DNA from: Epichloe hybrida
Lineage: Eukaryota > Ascomycota > Sordariomycetes > Hypocreales > Clavicipitaceae
Assembly: GCA_019022495.1 (NCBI GenBank)
Contig: JAFEKR010000022.1
Location: 744,001-808,000 of the forward strand
Direction of reading: 5' to 3'
Length of the DNA stretch: 64,000 nucleotides
Shown: positions 50,992 through 62,400 of the stretch, one piece after another
How positions within the stretch are numbered: the first letter of the stretch is position 1
How the letters are laid out: each line of letters begins with the position of its first letter
Program-made: the position numbers and the translations under genes
Notes under the pieces: model-generated
Databases searched by the model: none
What the model was told of the DNA's origin: nothing
The model's input: only the letters and a program-made list of their open reading frames with translations

Positions 50992-51750
50992 TATAGCTAT
51001 TAAGACTAATTAAACTAATAAAACTTATTTTTAAAGCTTACTTCTAAGAAAAGTTTTAAGACTTAGTTTTAAATATACTTTTTCTAATAAAAAATAGTAT
51101 AAAACTAAGTATATTAGTAAATATAAGTTATAACTATAATTAAAAAGACTTACTTTTAGACTTACTTTAAGATATACTTTCTTTTATAAAAAATTATTAC
51201 TATCTAAGTAAATAAGCTATAAAGAAGTTAATACTATTAGTACTATTATTAGTAAGGCTTACTTTAAGGCCTAATTTTAAGATATACCTTCTTTTTAATA
51301 GAAAATCATAAATATCTAAGCAAATAAGCTATAAATTAGTAAGGATTATTAATTAGACTTACTTTTAGACCTATTTTAAAATATACCTTCTTATTAATAG
51401 AAAATCATAAGGAATTAAGGATCTAAGCAAATAAGCTATAAATTAGTAAGGATAATAATTCATAAGACCCACTTTAAGGCCCACTTTAAAATATACCTTC
51501 TTGTTAATAGAAAATCATAAATATCTAAGTAAATAAGCTATAAAGTAGTAAGAATAATAATTAATAAGACTTACTTTTAGACTTACTTTTTAATATAAGC
51601 TATATTAATTCTATATAATAACCTTATTATTTTAAATCTAGTAAATAAAGCTTTTTTTAAATAATATATATTAAATAAGATATTTAATTATATAATTATA
51701 CTATTTTTTAAAACTTTTTATTCTTAAATTCCTATACTTTATTTCTATGT
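50992..51750. repeat. hAT-like fragment with tandem repeats of about 105 bp
   Basis: Extremely AT-rich. The word AAATAAGCTATA recurs near 51210, 51322, 51429 and 51531. Units contain TTACTTTTAGACTTACTTT and the CCCACTTTAAGGCCCACTTT variant, the same paired motif as the 98-bp array at 17075-17560. It is probably part of a related hAT-like element interrupted by Copia-3 or abutting it. No gene. Confidence 0.65.
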
Positions 51751-51889
51751 AATTACCTTCGCATAAACTTCCGCACCGCTCTAAAGGTCCGGAATTACCT
51801 CTAAAATACAAACTATATTAATATTTGAATTCCTTACCTCTATTTACCCCCCCCTATAATATTATATTATAATAGAGCTAGTAGTAAGA

Positions 51890-53110
51890 GTGTAAATATG
51901 CTAATAGTAATTAACTTAGGAGAAAGAGGGCTAGTATAGAGCTACTACTACCTAAATATAGGAATAGAATAGTTTAATATTTAGAGTAGTAAGGATAACC
52001 TTATAACAAACTAGAACTAATTTAAACACCTAGATAATATAAAATACTATAATAAAATTATAAGCCTTATCCTTAGTAATAAAGTTACTTAGGTATAGTA
52101 TATTACTAAAGCTATTACTAGATAGGTAGCAGACTATACCTAAGCTAAAGTAAAGGTAATAAACTATAATAATAGTAATATTTATACTACTAAAGAAGCC
52201 CTTAAATAAGCCCTTAAAGAGGCTATTAAAGAAGGAGCTAAAGGAAGTAATACTATAACCTAGGCAAGTATTACTACTAGCCTAGCCCTTAAATAAATAA
52301 ATAGCTTACCTCCCCCTCTCTAAATCCCTAGTAAATAAGACTAAGAGGTACTTATTAAAGGGAATACTATCTAGGAATTACTTTAGTCTAGGGGTATAGA
52401 AGATATAGTAATAGTAGTAAATAAAGCTATAGGCTAGACTATAGTAGTAGTAGCTAGAAGACTCCCTAGTAAGGATATAATTATTACCTTTAAAGGAAAC
52501 ACTACCTAATATAAAGAAGACTAAAAATAAATTACTAAAGCATTTAGGCTAGAGGTAACCCTTTACTATTATATACTTAGTATTATTATTAAAGGATTTC
52601 TAACTAAATATACCTCTCTTAAGAACCTAGTAATAGAAATTAGAAAGGCTAATAAGGTAAATATAGTAAAGGTAATAGTAAGATAACCCTAGGGTAAAGG
52701 TACCTAAAGAACTACTTTAATACTAGGCTTAGCTAAAGTAAAAGATACTAATAAGATATACTAAGATAGTATAGTCTTTAAAGTAAAGCTTTTCTAAACT
52801 AAACTATATAATAAAACCTTATAACCCTAATAGTACTATAATTACTTCTAAACTAGCTATATAGCTAAGTTCTATAAGGTAATACTAAGGTATAGTAAGT
52901 ATAAAGCTAGCTATTATAAGAATAGAGAGTTCTCTTACCTAGTAAAAAATAGATAGGTAAAAGAGAACTATATCCTATGCTCTAGACTATACCTAGCCTA
53001 GTTAAGAGACTATCCTATCCTAAAAGAGAAGTAAAACACTACTAAAGTAAGATATCTTAAATAGCCCTCTTACTTTACTACTTACTCCCTAAGTAAAGGC
53101 TTAACTATAC
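51890..53110 (+). pseudogene. LINE ORF1 remnant
   Basis: The plus-strand translation is coherent apart from TAG/TAA in place of glutamine codons. The C-terminal part at about 52830-52965 shows spaced C/Y and H positions (YYNYF-stop-TSYIAKFYK, then YSKYKASYYKNREFS) matching a mutated CCHC array in which TGT/TGC became TAT/TAC. ORF1 proteins of this type bind the element's RNA. Confidence 0.72.
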
Positions 53111-53279
53111 CTTATAAGAGACCTAGTATAGTAGTAGAACCTATTATTATAGTAAGTAAAAAGAGAGGATGCCTTATAAATACAAAATAAAGTACTAAAT
53201 AACTAAGATTAGGAAGTATTAGATAGTATATAAAGTAACTTAAAGCTAGAATAAAGCTAGTATAAGATAGTAGTAACTA

Positions 53280-56200
53280 ATAACCCCCCTAATTAATATA
53301 ATAATATTATAAGTCCTTTTCTAGAATATAAATAAGAAGAATAAACTAGTATATATAGCGCTTTATTACTAGACTAATATAGATATAATTATAATCTAAG
53401 AATAGGAATATATAAGAAACCTATAGCCCCTAGCACTAGGCCTTGCCTAGTTTTAACTTATATATTATAATAGATATAATATAGTATATATAAATAAGAA
53501 ATATAGAGTAGGGTTATAGTTAGCTTAGGGAGAGACTAACTAGTTACTAGTAAAGCTATAAGGAGTTAATATTTACTCCCTTTACTTAAAGGGATATAGT
53601 AATAACTAAAATACCTTTATTTATATAATTAACCTAGAGAAGCCTTATAACTAAAGTATATTTATAGGTAACTTTAACTAAAAGCACCCCCTTTAGGATA
53701 AGCTAGATAGGAAAACTAATAGAGTAAATAAACTACTAGAGTTTATAGACTAGTAAAGGCTTAGACTTATTATACCCTAGGGTAAGCCTATAAGATAATA
53801 TAAAGATAATAAAGATAGTACTATTAATCTAGTATAGGCTACACTAGATATTAGAGTCTACTATAAAGGCACTAAAGATATCCCTAGATTTAACTATATT
53901 CTATAACTAATTAGTATTTTTAATAAATAGTAGGAAGCTATTCCCTAGGTCCTTAGATATATATAAGGAGCTATAAACTAATTATATATAAAGGTAAAGG
54001 CTATAATTAAACTCTAGCCTAAGAACACGCTAGACCTATGTGATAAAGAGGGAATAGATAACTATATAATATAGCTTATTATAAGCTTATAATAGATTAT
54101 AAATAAGGTAGTCCTAAAGAAGGCCTAGGGACTCCCTAGCCTAAAGATATAGTAGTTAAGGAAAGCCTAAGAGTTAGTTAGTAAAGCAAGGTAAGCTAAG
54201 AGATAATAAAGACGCTAGAGAACTAACGTAAACTAGTTTGTTAGGGCAAAACAACCACCCTAAAACAACGGAAAAGAGGGATCTGACGATAATGATGATA
54301 ATGCTAACGAAGATGACGAAAATGACGATATTGACGGTATTGACGAATTCAACGATATCAGCAATTGAACCTAGATATCAGGATCTAGGTCTGCGATATT
54401 TGCGATCCATCGCGAGGATCGAAGCTAGGAAAAGCTGCCTAGCTAGGCAGCTAGATAATCTCAAATCTCAAATAAGCTCATATTTATCTTAGGAAAACAC
54501 AGGTAAAATCTCGATTTGAACAATCCAAGCCAAAGGCAACGAAGGGAGAGTCGATTTTCTATGAAAAGGGAGGGAATCTAGGGCTTTTATCTAGCTAGGG
54601 GGTCAGGGGCTAGGCTGGATCCAATGTGGTTGAATTGATCCGACAATCCGATCGATCCGAGGTCTTGAGAGAGAGGTCTTGAGGGATCCGATAGATCCGA
54701 GGTCTAAGGGGCTAGAGGTCTTGTGAGAGAGGTCTCTAGGGGTCATATTCCTAGCCACACACTAGCAAGCCTATACTAAGGCAGATAAGGACTAAGAACG
54801 CGTTATAAGGGAAGAGAAAAGAAACGCATAAAGGGATATATTATAAAAGGCTAACACATAGGAAAAAGACAGAGAGGTCTAGAGGCTTAAGAGATAGGCT
54901 TAGCTTTAAAGCTAGGCCCCCCTGGAGCTCCCTAGACTCCCTAAGCTAGAAAGAAGTAAAAACAACCCTAACCTAGCTACTATATATAATAATAAGGCTA
55001 GCGTACTAGTATAAAGATTCTTCCCTAAGCTAATAGCAGACCTCTTATATATACTAGACCTCTCCTTCCTAGAGCTAGAAAACACACTATTACTAGATAA
55101 AGAATAATTTAGGTAAGAGAAGATTAATAATATCCTAGTAAATATAGCTAGTTAGAAAGCACTAGGGGATAATAAACTCCTAGCGGGCCTTATTAAAGCC
55201 TATAATAACCTAGCTAAAGATACTATAGCTAGGCTCCTAAATATAATCCTAGAAATAGAATACTTCCTAGCTTACTTCTAAACTATAAAGGTAGTAGTAA
55301 TTAGGAAACCTAGTAAAACTACTAAGAAAATAAGGAGAGCTAATATATAGAGACTAATCTTACTACTTAATATAGTAGGAAAGATTATAGAAGTAGTAAT
55401 AGTAAAGTAACTTATAGCCTTTACTAAGGTAAAGGGGCTACTCCCTAAACTCTAAATAAGTAATAGAATAAATAAATTAATAGAAACTATAATAAGAGTC
55501 CTTATTAAATATATTAGGGAGGCCTAGGGTAAGGGTAGTATTACCTTACTAGTATAAATAGATATATCTTTAGTGTTAAATAAAGTTAGCTACCTATACC
55601 TAATATACTTACTTATAAAGATAGGAGTCTTATAATAGCTAATAATAGTAATATAAAGCTTCCTTATAAATAGAATAAGCTAGCTTAGCTTTAATAAAGG
55701 ACTCTCTAGACTATTTATAATTAAGGCTAGTACTTTATAGGGTTTACCTGTCTCCTTAATTCTTTTCTTACTTTACTTAGTAAAGCTTTATATTTACCTC
55801 TAGGCTATTTTAGGTATAGTAGCTATAGGATTTATAAATAATATAAATATAGTAGCCTTTAGTAAGAATATAGTATAGACCTAGAGGAGACTAGAAGCTA
55901 TATAGAAAATCTATAAGAAATAGGTAAAGTAAGTAGGAGTTAAGTTTAACCTAGCTAAAACTAAACTTATATACTTTAGTAAGTCCTATAGACCTCCCTA
56001 GGCTAGAGTCTAACTTAGAGTAAAGGAGATAGTGCCTATAGAATTATATAAATTCCTAGGAGTATAAGTTAATAGAAAACTTAACTAAAGCGCCTATAGA
56101 AATATCCTTAAGGGTAAGTTAGCCTAGTAGTAGCTTATACTCTCTAAGCTAGTAGTATTAGCCTAGGGATATAGCTTTAGAGATACTAGACTTCTATATA

Positions 56201-57000
56201 TATAAGTAGTCTAGCCTATCCTTACCTATAAAGTAAGCGCTTACTATACCCTTACTAAGAAGGGAGGAAAGCTAAGAGAAGTAGTAAAAAGCTTTATAGT
56301 AAATTAATTAGCTTACCTCTAGATTATTATAAGGGCGTTTAAGGCTATACCTATTATATAACTAGAGGTTAAGACTTATATCCCCCCCCTTAACCTTTAC
56401 CTAAATAAGATAAAGTAAAGGTTTAAAGATAGAATTATTAATAGTAGGATAGTAAGGATAATCTAAGCTATAGCTAACTTAGTTATAATAGTACTATACT
56501 ATAGAAGAAGACCCTTACTTATTAATAATAAGCTAGATATAAATATAAATAAGGAATAGAAGAAATATTAGGAGGACTAGTATAATAAGGAGAGGCTAGC
56601 CTAGAGTAAATACATTAGAGAACTAACTAAAGACTAACTACCCTCCTATAACCTAAAGGAAATCTAGGAATTTCACACTAATATAGATAAGCATGTCTCT
56701 TTAATAATTATCTAACTACATATAGGAAAGATAGGCCTAAATAAGTTCCTATTCTAAAGAAAGGTTCCTAGGGTGGTTTTACCCTTATATAGCTGTGGTT
56801 AAGCTATAGAAGACTAATACTATATACTAGTTAATTATAGCAAATATAACCATAGGTAACCTTAGTAGTAATAGCCTGCTAACGCATAGGAGGCAAGGCT
56901 AGCCCTAAATAAACCTTAAAAAGTAAAATATTTAGCTAAATAGTTCCTTAGCATAAGATAACTCTAATATTACTTATTAGCATAGGAGCTAGCTATAAGA
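53280..57000 (+). pseudogene. LINE ORF2 remnant: endonuclease and reverse transcriptase
   Basis: Endonuclease region about 53540-53920 with IFIGNFN-stop-KHPL for the family's GDFN-HHP motif. Reverse transcriptase 55090-56060: VVVIRKPSK, then GLPVSLILFLLYL, then GFINNINIVAFS at about 55829-55864, where YADD/FIDD has become INN. A C-terminal finger with HIGKIGLNKFLF and SCGQ-like spacing lies near 56720-56850. It is dead. The frame is interrupted by an unrelated island at 54230-54780, after which it resumes. Confidence 0.8.
54230..54780. other. Non-RIP island inserted in the LINE
   Basis: About 550 bp of normal composition within ORF2. It contains an acidic GATGAC-type repeat (54290-54350), the inverted repeat CTGCCTAGC / GCTAGGCAG at 54438-54453, and several copies of GATCCGAGGTCT. 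An 84-codon plus-strand frame (54238-54492) is present, but a different frame gives an acidic stretch, so coding is unproven. ACTAG occurs at both edges and could be a 5-bp duplication. No known element recognised. Confidence 0.45.
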
Positions 57001-58548
57001 TAGCTTAGAATACCTCTAGACCTAGGCTAACTTTATTAATAGATAGAAAACCTCCTAATTATAAATCTAGTATAAGGGATAGAATAGATAGTGTAGGTAT
57101 AGAGGTAGGCTAGGGGAGGGACTAATTTTATAATTTATAATTATAATAAAGAATATTTAGGTCTAGAACTATTATTAGATTAATTTTAACTATAAACTCT
57201 AGGTATTATAAGTCTTACTAGCCTACTACTACCCTTACTCTAACTAAAATTAAGCTACTACCTTATTTCTCCTCTAGGAGGGGGGTTATACTTATAGCCA
57301 CCTAGTTATAACTCTTTATAGGGATAATAGTAAGTAGGAGATAGTTTATCTCCATTACGCGCGCGTTAAGGTATGTAAGCTAAAAGATAAGCTTAGTATA
57401 CTATTCCTTAGAGAAACTAGCCTAGTCTAGGCTTACTACTAAGGCACTTTGTTTCTTCTTTACCTAATTACTAGCATAAAGCTTCTTAACCTAGTCCTAG
57501 AAGCCTTCTAGAGTCTATTAAGGAGGATATTAGAGCTAGAATAAACCCACCACTAGGCTAGAGCAGACTTACCTTACCCCTATTAGCTATAGAAGCCTAG
57601 GTCTTAACTAACTACTAGTGCTTATTCTAGTTACTAGATATATTTAGCTATATAGCGATTAGACATAGAACTAAGCTAGAATAAAGGTAATTATTACCTA
57701 GTGGTATTAATAGTTCTAAACCTAATAGTTAAAACACGTGTTAGTAGCTACCCCTATCTAGTAAGTTAGCCCTATTACTAAGCTAGAGTAAGGCTAACTT
57801 ACTAATAATAAGATAGCACTAATACCTAAGGTCCTAAATTAAATAAGACTTATAGGACATATATTAGACTTCTCTTAGTATACTAAGCTAAGGCAAATTA
57901 GTAGCAGACTAGGCCTAGAATAGAGGCAAATATAACTTATAGATAGACCCTTTTCCATTACCTATGTGTATTACTTCTTAGTTATAGACTTCCTTAGGAA
58001 GTCCTTATACTTATAGGATTCCTAGGCAGAATTAGAGTTAGATAAGTAGTAACACTAGAGTACTTATAGCTTCTAGCGCTATTATACTAGATTTATTCTA
58101 AATCTATAGTAAATATTAGCAAATAACCTAACCCTAGCCTAGGATAGCCTTAAATAGCTAGAAAGAAAAGAAAAACCTATAGGAAGTTTAATATAAAGAG
58201 AAAAAAGAGACTAGGACCCTAGGGGGGGGAGAGCTCTCTTTTATACCTACAAAGGGGGGGGGGGATAATTTAGATAACTTACTTAAAAACAAAGTATAAT
58301 ATAATTAACAAATCTAATAATATATAAGTAATCTTAACCTAGGACTATACTAGTCTAGGGCTATAACTACCCTCCCCTTATACTAATTAAATAAAACTAG
58401 GTGCTTAGACTTTACTAAATATATAAGGTAAAGGTAGGCTAGAGATAGCTAAAAAGTAAGGCTATAGAAGAGTTAGTGTAAAAGTAAATAAGAAGTAAAT
58501 TAACACTATAAATTTAGATTTACTCTACCCTAGCCTAAAGCAAAGAGA
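57000..58548. other. LINE 3' region or unassigned relic
   Basis: AT-rich with a G-run at 58249-58263 and several interrupted frames on the minus strand near 57400-57650. It may be a long LINE 3' UTR or contain a further inverted fragment. No feature could be supported. Confidence 0.35.
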
Positions 58549-58850
58549 CTTAGGATAGACGTGTTATTATACTAGAATAGGACTAGAAAGGGCTTATTTT
58601 ATATATTTTTCCTTTCTTTTTTCTTTTTAATAGGATAAGGCTAGTATAAGCTAGTAATAAACACTTATAATAGGAAACACACTAAGTAGCGTAGACTTGT
58701 AACAGGGCTAGCGCTAGCCTATACATAGACATAAGGGGGTTTTTCTTCCTAGTATAGGGTTTTCCCTTTTGACTTAGTAGTAGGAGTACTAGTAATAGCT
58801 ATCTATAGAGCTAACTAGCGTAAATAATATATATATTTATTTATTTATAC
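58549..58850 (+). repeat. LINE 3' end, copy 1
   Basis: About 300 bp, closely repeated at 59486-59790; both start CTTAGGAT and end in a TAAATAATATATAT run. Confidence 0.85.
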
Positions 58851-59485
58851 TATTATTATTTAACTTTTTATTCCTAAATTACTCTTTTTTAACTTTAGAT
58901 TTTATAAAAGAAAAGAAAAAACTTTAAGATATTTAAAAAGAATATATATTAAATCTAAAACAATAAGTATTATTCTAAATAAAAGTTATAATATTAATAT
59001 TAAATTTAAGGTATATAAAAGTTTAATTATAGTTTCTTAATATAATTATTTAGATTTATAATATATTATTTTATATTATTTAAAAAGGGATATATAGGGT
59101 ATTTTTTAGTAATAAAAAGTCTTATTTAAAATAATAGAAGTATAATTATAAGAAAATAGATATATAGTTAATATAATATTTTATAATATGTAAAAAAATA
59201 TAAAGAATCTAATTAACCTCATAAACTTACTATATATACCCTATACTAGAAGATATAACTAATAGTCTAAAAGATGGGAAATTAAGATATTTAATAGTAA
59301 ATTTAATAAAATACCTATTATAAAAACATCTATATTAATCTAATAGAGCAAAATCTAAAGTATATTATAAGAGATTAATATACCCCACTTTTTTTCCTCC
59401 TAACATTACATTTGTAATGTTTGTAATGTAATGTAATGTAATGTAATGTAATGTGTAATTACATTACATTACATTACATGCTCTG
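58851..59485. mobile_element. hAT-like element, right-end fragment
   Basis: The right terminus CATGCTCTG (59477-59485) matches CAATGCTCTG at 18720. The terminal region is a pentamer array TGTAA, then in reverse orientation TTACA (59403-59480). Inside lies ACCCCACTTTTTTTCCTCCT as in the 16388 element before its own array. The left terminus is missing. Confidence 0.65.
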
Positions 59486-59790
59486 CTTAGGATAAATATA
59501 TTATTACACTAGAATAGGACTAGAGAGGGCTTATTTTATATATTTCTCCTTTCTTTTTTCTTTTTAATAGGATAAGGCTAGCGTAAGCTAGTAATAAACA
59601 CCTATAATAGGAAACACACTAAGCGGCGTAAACTTGTTAAAGGGCTAGCACTAGCCTATATATAGATATAAGGGGGTTTTTCTTCCTAGTATAGGGTTTT
59701 CCCTTTTAACTTAGTAGTAGGAGTACTAGTAATAGCTATCTATAGAGCTAACTAGCATAAATAATATATATATATATAGCTTTTTATATT
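59486..59790 (+). repeat. LINE 3' end, copy 2
   Basis: Second copy of 58549-58850, differing mainly by transitions. It begins exactly where the hAT-like terminus ends. Confidence 0.85.
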
Positions 59791-60717
59791 TAACTATAAA
59801 ACCCTAATATATAGCTAAATAATTATAAAATTAGCTATAAGTCCTTAGATTAAATAGTTTATAATACTAAATAGTAGTTTTTATTTTATATTCTTATATT
59901 TAAAGTTTCTTAGTAAGAGAGTAATAGTTTAGCTAGTATTTATAATATACTTTCCTAAGTTAGCTAACCTCCTTTTTAATATCTCTATAAAATATAGTCT
60001 CTTATTCTTAATCTACCTTAGTTTTTCTAGATTAACTAGTCTTAAGCTAGTGCCTTAGCTCTTATATAGTCTAAGGCTAGGCTTCTAGTTTATATTATAT
60101 TATAGGGAATAATAAAATAAGGGAGGGTCTTTATATAAATAGTTTAGTATTAGCTATAAATTATAGCTAAAAAAGTATGCTTTTAATTAATCTTAGTCTA
60201 TAGTAAATTAAATAGAAAGTAAAAGTGCTAGGGGTTTAAGACTATATTTCTTTACTAGTTTTATTAAGTAGAAAATAATACCCTAAAAGATATAATACTA
60301 GCTTATAATTATAAGTAGTTCTAGAGCTTATATATAATAAATAAGGTTAATTAACTTAATAATATTAATTATAATAATAGCTAAGACTATCTTGCTATAT
60401 AAAGATATCCTAGATTAAATAGTCTATTAGATTAGAAGTAATATCTTAAATAAATAAGGGAGGGTATAATCTTAATTTATCTTATAGTAAACATAGGTAT
60501 AATCTTAGGTAAAGTAAAACATAAGGTAATCTTAAGAATCTTGTAGGGTATATAGATTACTATTAAAGAATTGATTTATAAGTAGTCCCTTTATAAATTA
60601 ATTAATTCTCTCACTAAGATAACTAATATTGTCATCCCCTTGTTGTAATATCCCTATCCTTAAGCCCTAGCACTTGTCATCGTGATCGCGTTTTTAGGCG
60701 CGTATCTTAAGGCACAT
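59791..60717. other. AT-rich relic DNA, unassigned
   Basis: Stops in all frames and no domain seen. A short normal-composition patch at 60665-60710 (GTGATCGCGTTTTTAGGCGC) precedes the Gypsy scrap. Confidence 0.35.
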
Positions 60718-60719
60718 AA

Positions 60720-60863
60720 TATAACTAGTAATAGGTTAGCTATTATATTCTTAGAGTATATTTTTAGGGATTATAGCGCTCTAGAAGGTATTATTATAAA
60801 CTATAGTTTAACTTTTACTAGTAAGTTTTAGATAACCTTTTACTATCTCATTATAACTAAGTA
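60720..60863 (+). pseudogene. Gypsy integrase fragment
   Basis: 144 bp closely matching the integrase core at about 38066-38206 of the Gypsy element, with further C-to-T/G-to-A changes. Both flanks are unrelated to that element. Confidence 0.85.
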
Positions 60864-61175
60864 TTATATTTTATTTATTAATAAATATGTTAGTTGCACC
60901 AAGGTCCTGCGCTCTAATAAATCCCGTATGATTGAAGTCACCTTAGTAATAAGGTATTATCGTCTTACATCATCTTATTACCAATCACAATGCATATCTA
61001 ATCTATAAGCTTAAATCCTTGTTGTTAGCAAGTGATCTATCTACAAACACAAAGAGCTTTGCCTCCTTAAGAACCAAAGGAATATATTATAGTCCACGTT
61101 ATTAATTCTTAATCTGCCACTTAAGGCGTTTATTAAGGCATGTAATATCTTCCCTAGAGGGTTCTTAGTGTTAAG

Positions 61176-61786
61176 CTATAATTAATAGGTTATAGGAAGC
61201 TTCTAGTTAACACATAGTTATAATATAGCTTCCTTAGGCTTATTATTCCACGTAGTCTTGCTTTACCATTAGGGATTAAGGATTAACTTCCTTAATCTTC
61301 TAACTCTAGCCTTTTTAGGTTAATATTAGCAAGTTATTAGTGTTTTAGGTTAAGATACAGCCATTAAAGATAAGGGGATTCTTAGCGGTTAATCATTACT
61401 TTTCTTTAGCTATAAAATTAGCTTTCTAGAGCTCTTTCTCTTCTTTTTAGAAGAAGTTATTATCGCTTAGGCCTAATATATCATTAGTTTATATTCCAAT
61501 AATACTAAAGAGGTTCTTATTATTCGGAGCTATAATCAACAAGCAGAGATCGTAGGTTAAAGTCATTATATTAAGGTTATCCCTATAGTAACAGAAGTAC
61601 ATTACTTACCAGTAGGTTCTAGCCTCTGCGATCCTGTAAAGAGGTCTAATTAATTCAATTACAGTCCCTTCTAGAAAGAGATATGCAATTTACTTTAGCA
61701 ATCTCATAATAATTAGCCTTATTAGCACTATATGCGATTAAGTGTAAGCTTATATAAATTCAAATCTAAGGTAAATTAGTCTTTTT
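61176..61786 (-). repeat. Tandem duplication, copy 1
   Basis: 611 bp of Copia-5 reverse transcriptase. It appears identical to copy 2 over about 575 bp, diverging only at the last 30-35 bp. Confidence 0.93.
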
Positions 61787-62400
61787 CTATAATTAATAGG
61801 TTATAGGAAGCTTCTAGTTAACACATAGTTATAATATAGCTTCCTTAGGCTTATTATTCCACGTAGTCTTGCTTTACCATTAGGGATTAAGGATTAACTT
61901 CCTTAATCTTCTAACTCTAGCCTTTTTAGGTTAATATTAGCAAGTTATTAGTGTTTTAGGTTAAGATACAGCCATTAAAGATAAGGGGATTCTTAGCGGT
62001 TAATCATTACTTTTCTTTAGCTATAAAATTAGCTTTCTAGAGCTCTTTCTCTTCTTTTTAGAAGAAGTTATTATCGCTTAGGCCTAATATATCATTAGTT
62101 TATATTCCAATAATACTAAAGAGGTTCTTATTATTCGGAGCTATAATCAACAAGCAGAGATCGTAGGTTAAAGTCATTATATTAAGGTTATCCCTATAGT
62201 AACAGAAGTACATTACTTACCAGTAGGTTCTAGCCTCTGCGATCCTGTAAAGAGGTCTAATTAATTCAATTACAGTCCCTTCTAGAAAGAGATATGCAAT
62301 TTACTTTAGCAATCTCATAATAATTAGCCTTATTAGCACTATATGCGATTAAGTGTAAGCTTATATAATATTGCAAATCCAAAGGTAAATACCTCTTTTT
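61787..62400 (-). repeat. Tandem duplication, copy 2
   Basis: Starts CTATAATTAATAGG like copy 1 at an offset of 611. The end differs by small indels (AATATTGCAAATCC versus AAATTCAAATC). Confidence 0.93.

Larger units (their letters stand above)
51760..58850 (+). mobile_element. Tad-like non-LTR retrotransposon (LINE), RIP-mutated
   Basis: Two consecutive degraded frames: ORF1 with zinc knuckles, ORF2 with an AP-type endonuclease, reverse transcriptase and a C-terminal zinc knuckle, the order of fungal Tad1-clade elements. The 3' end, judged from a second copy at 59486, falls near 58830-58850 at an ATATAT run. The 5' limit is uncertain. A 540-bp non-mutated island sits between the endonuclease and reverse transcriptase (54230-54780). 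Confidence 0.82.

Noticed and set aside
24118..51750. A giant Starship-type element
   Set aside because: No tyrosine-recombinase captain gene or cargo is visible; all boundaries found belong to ordinary transposons.
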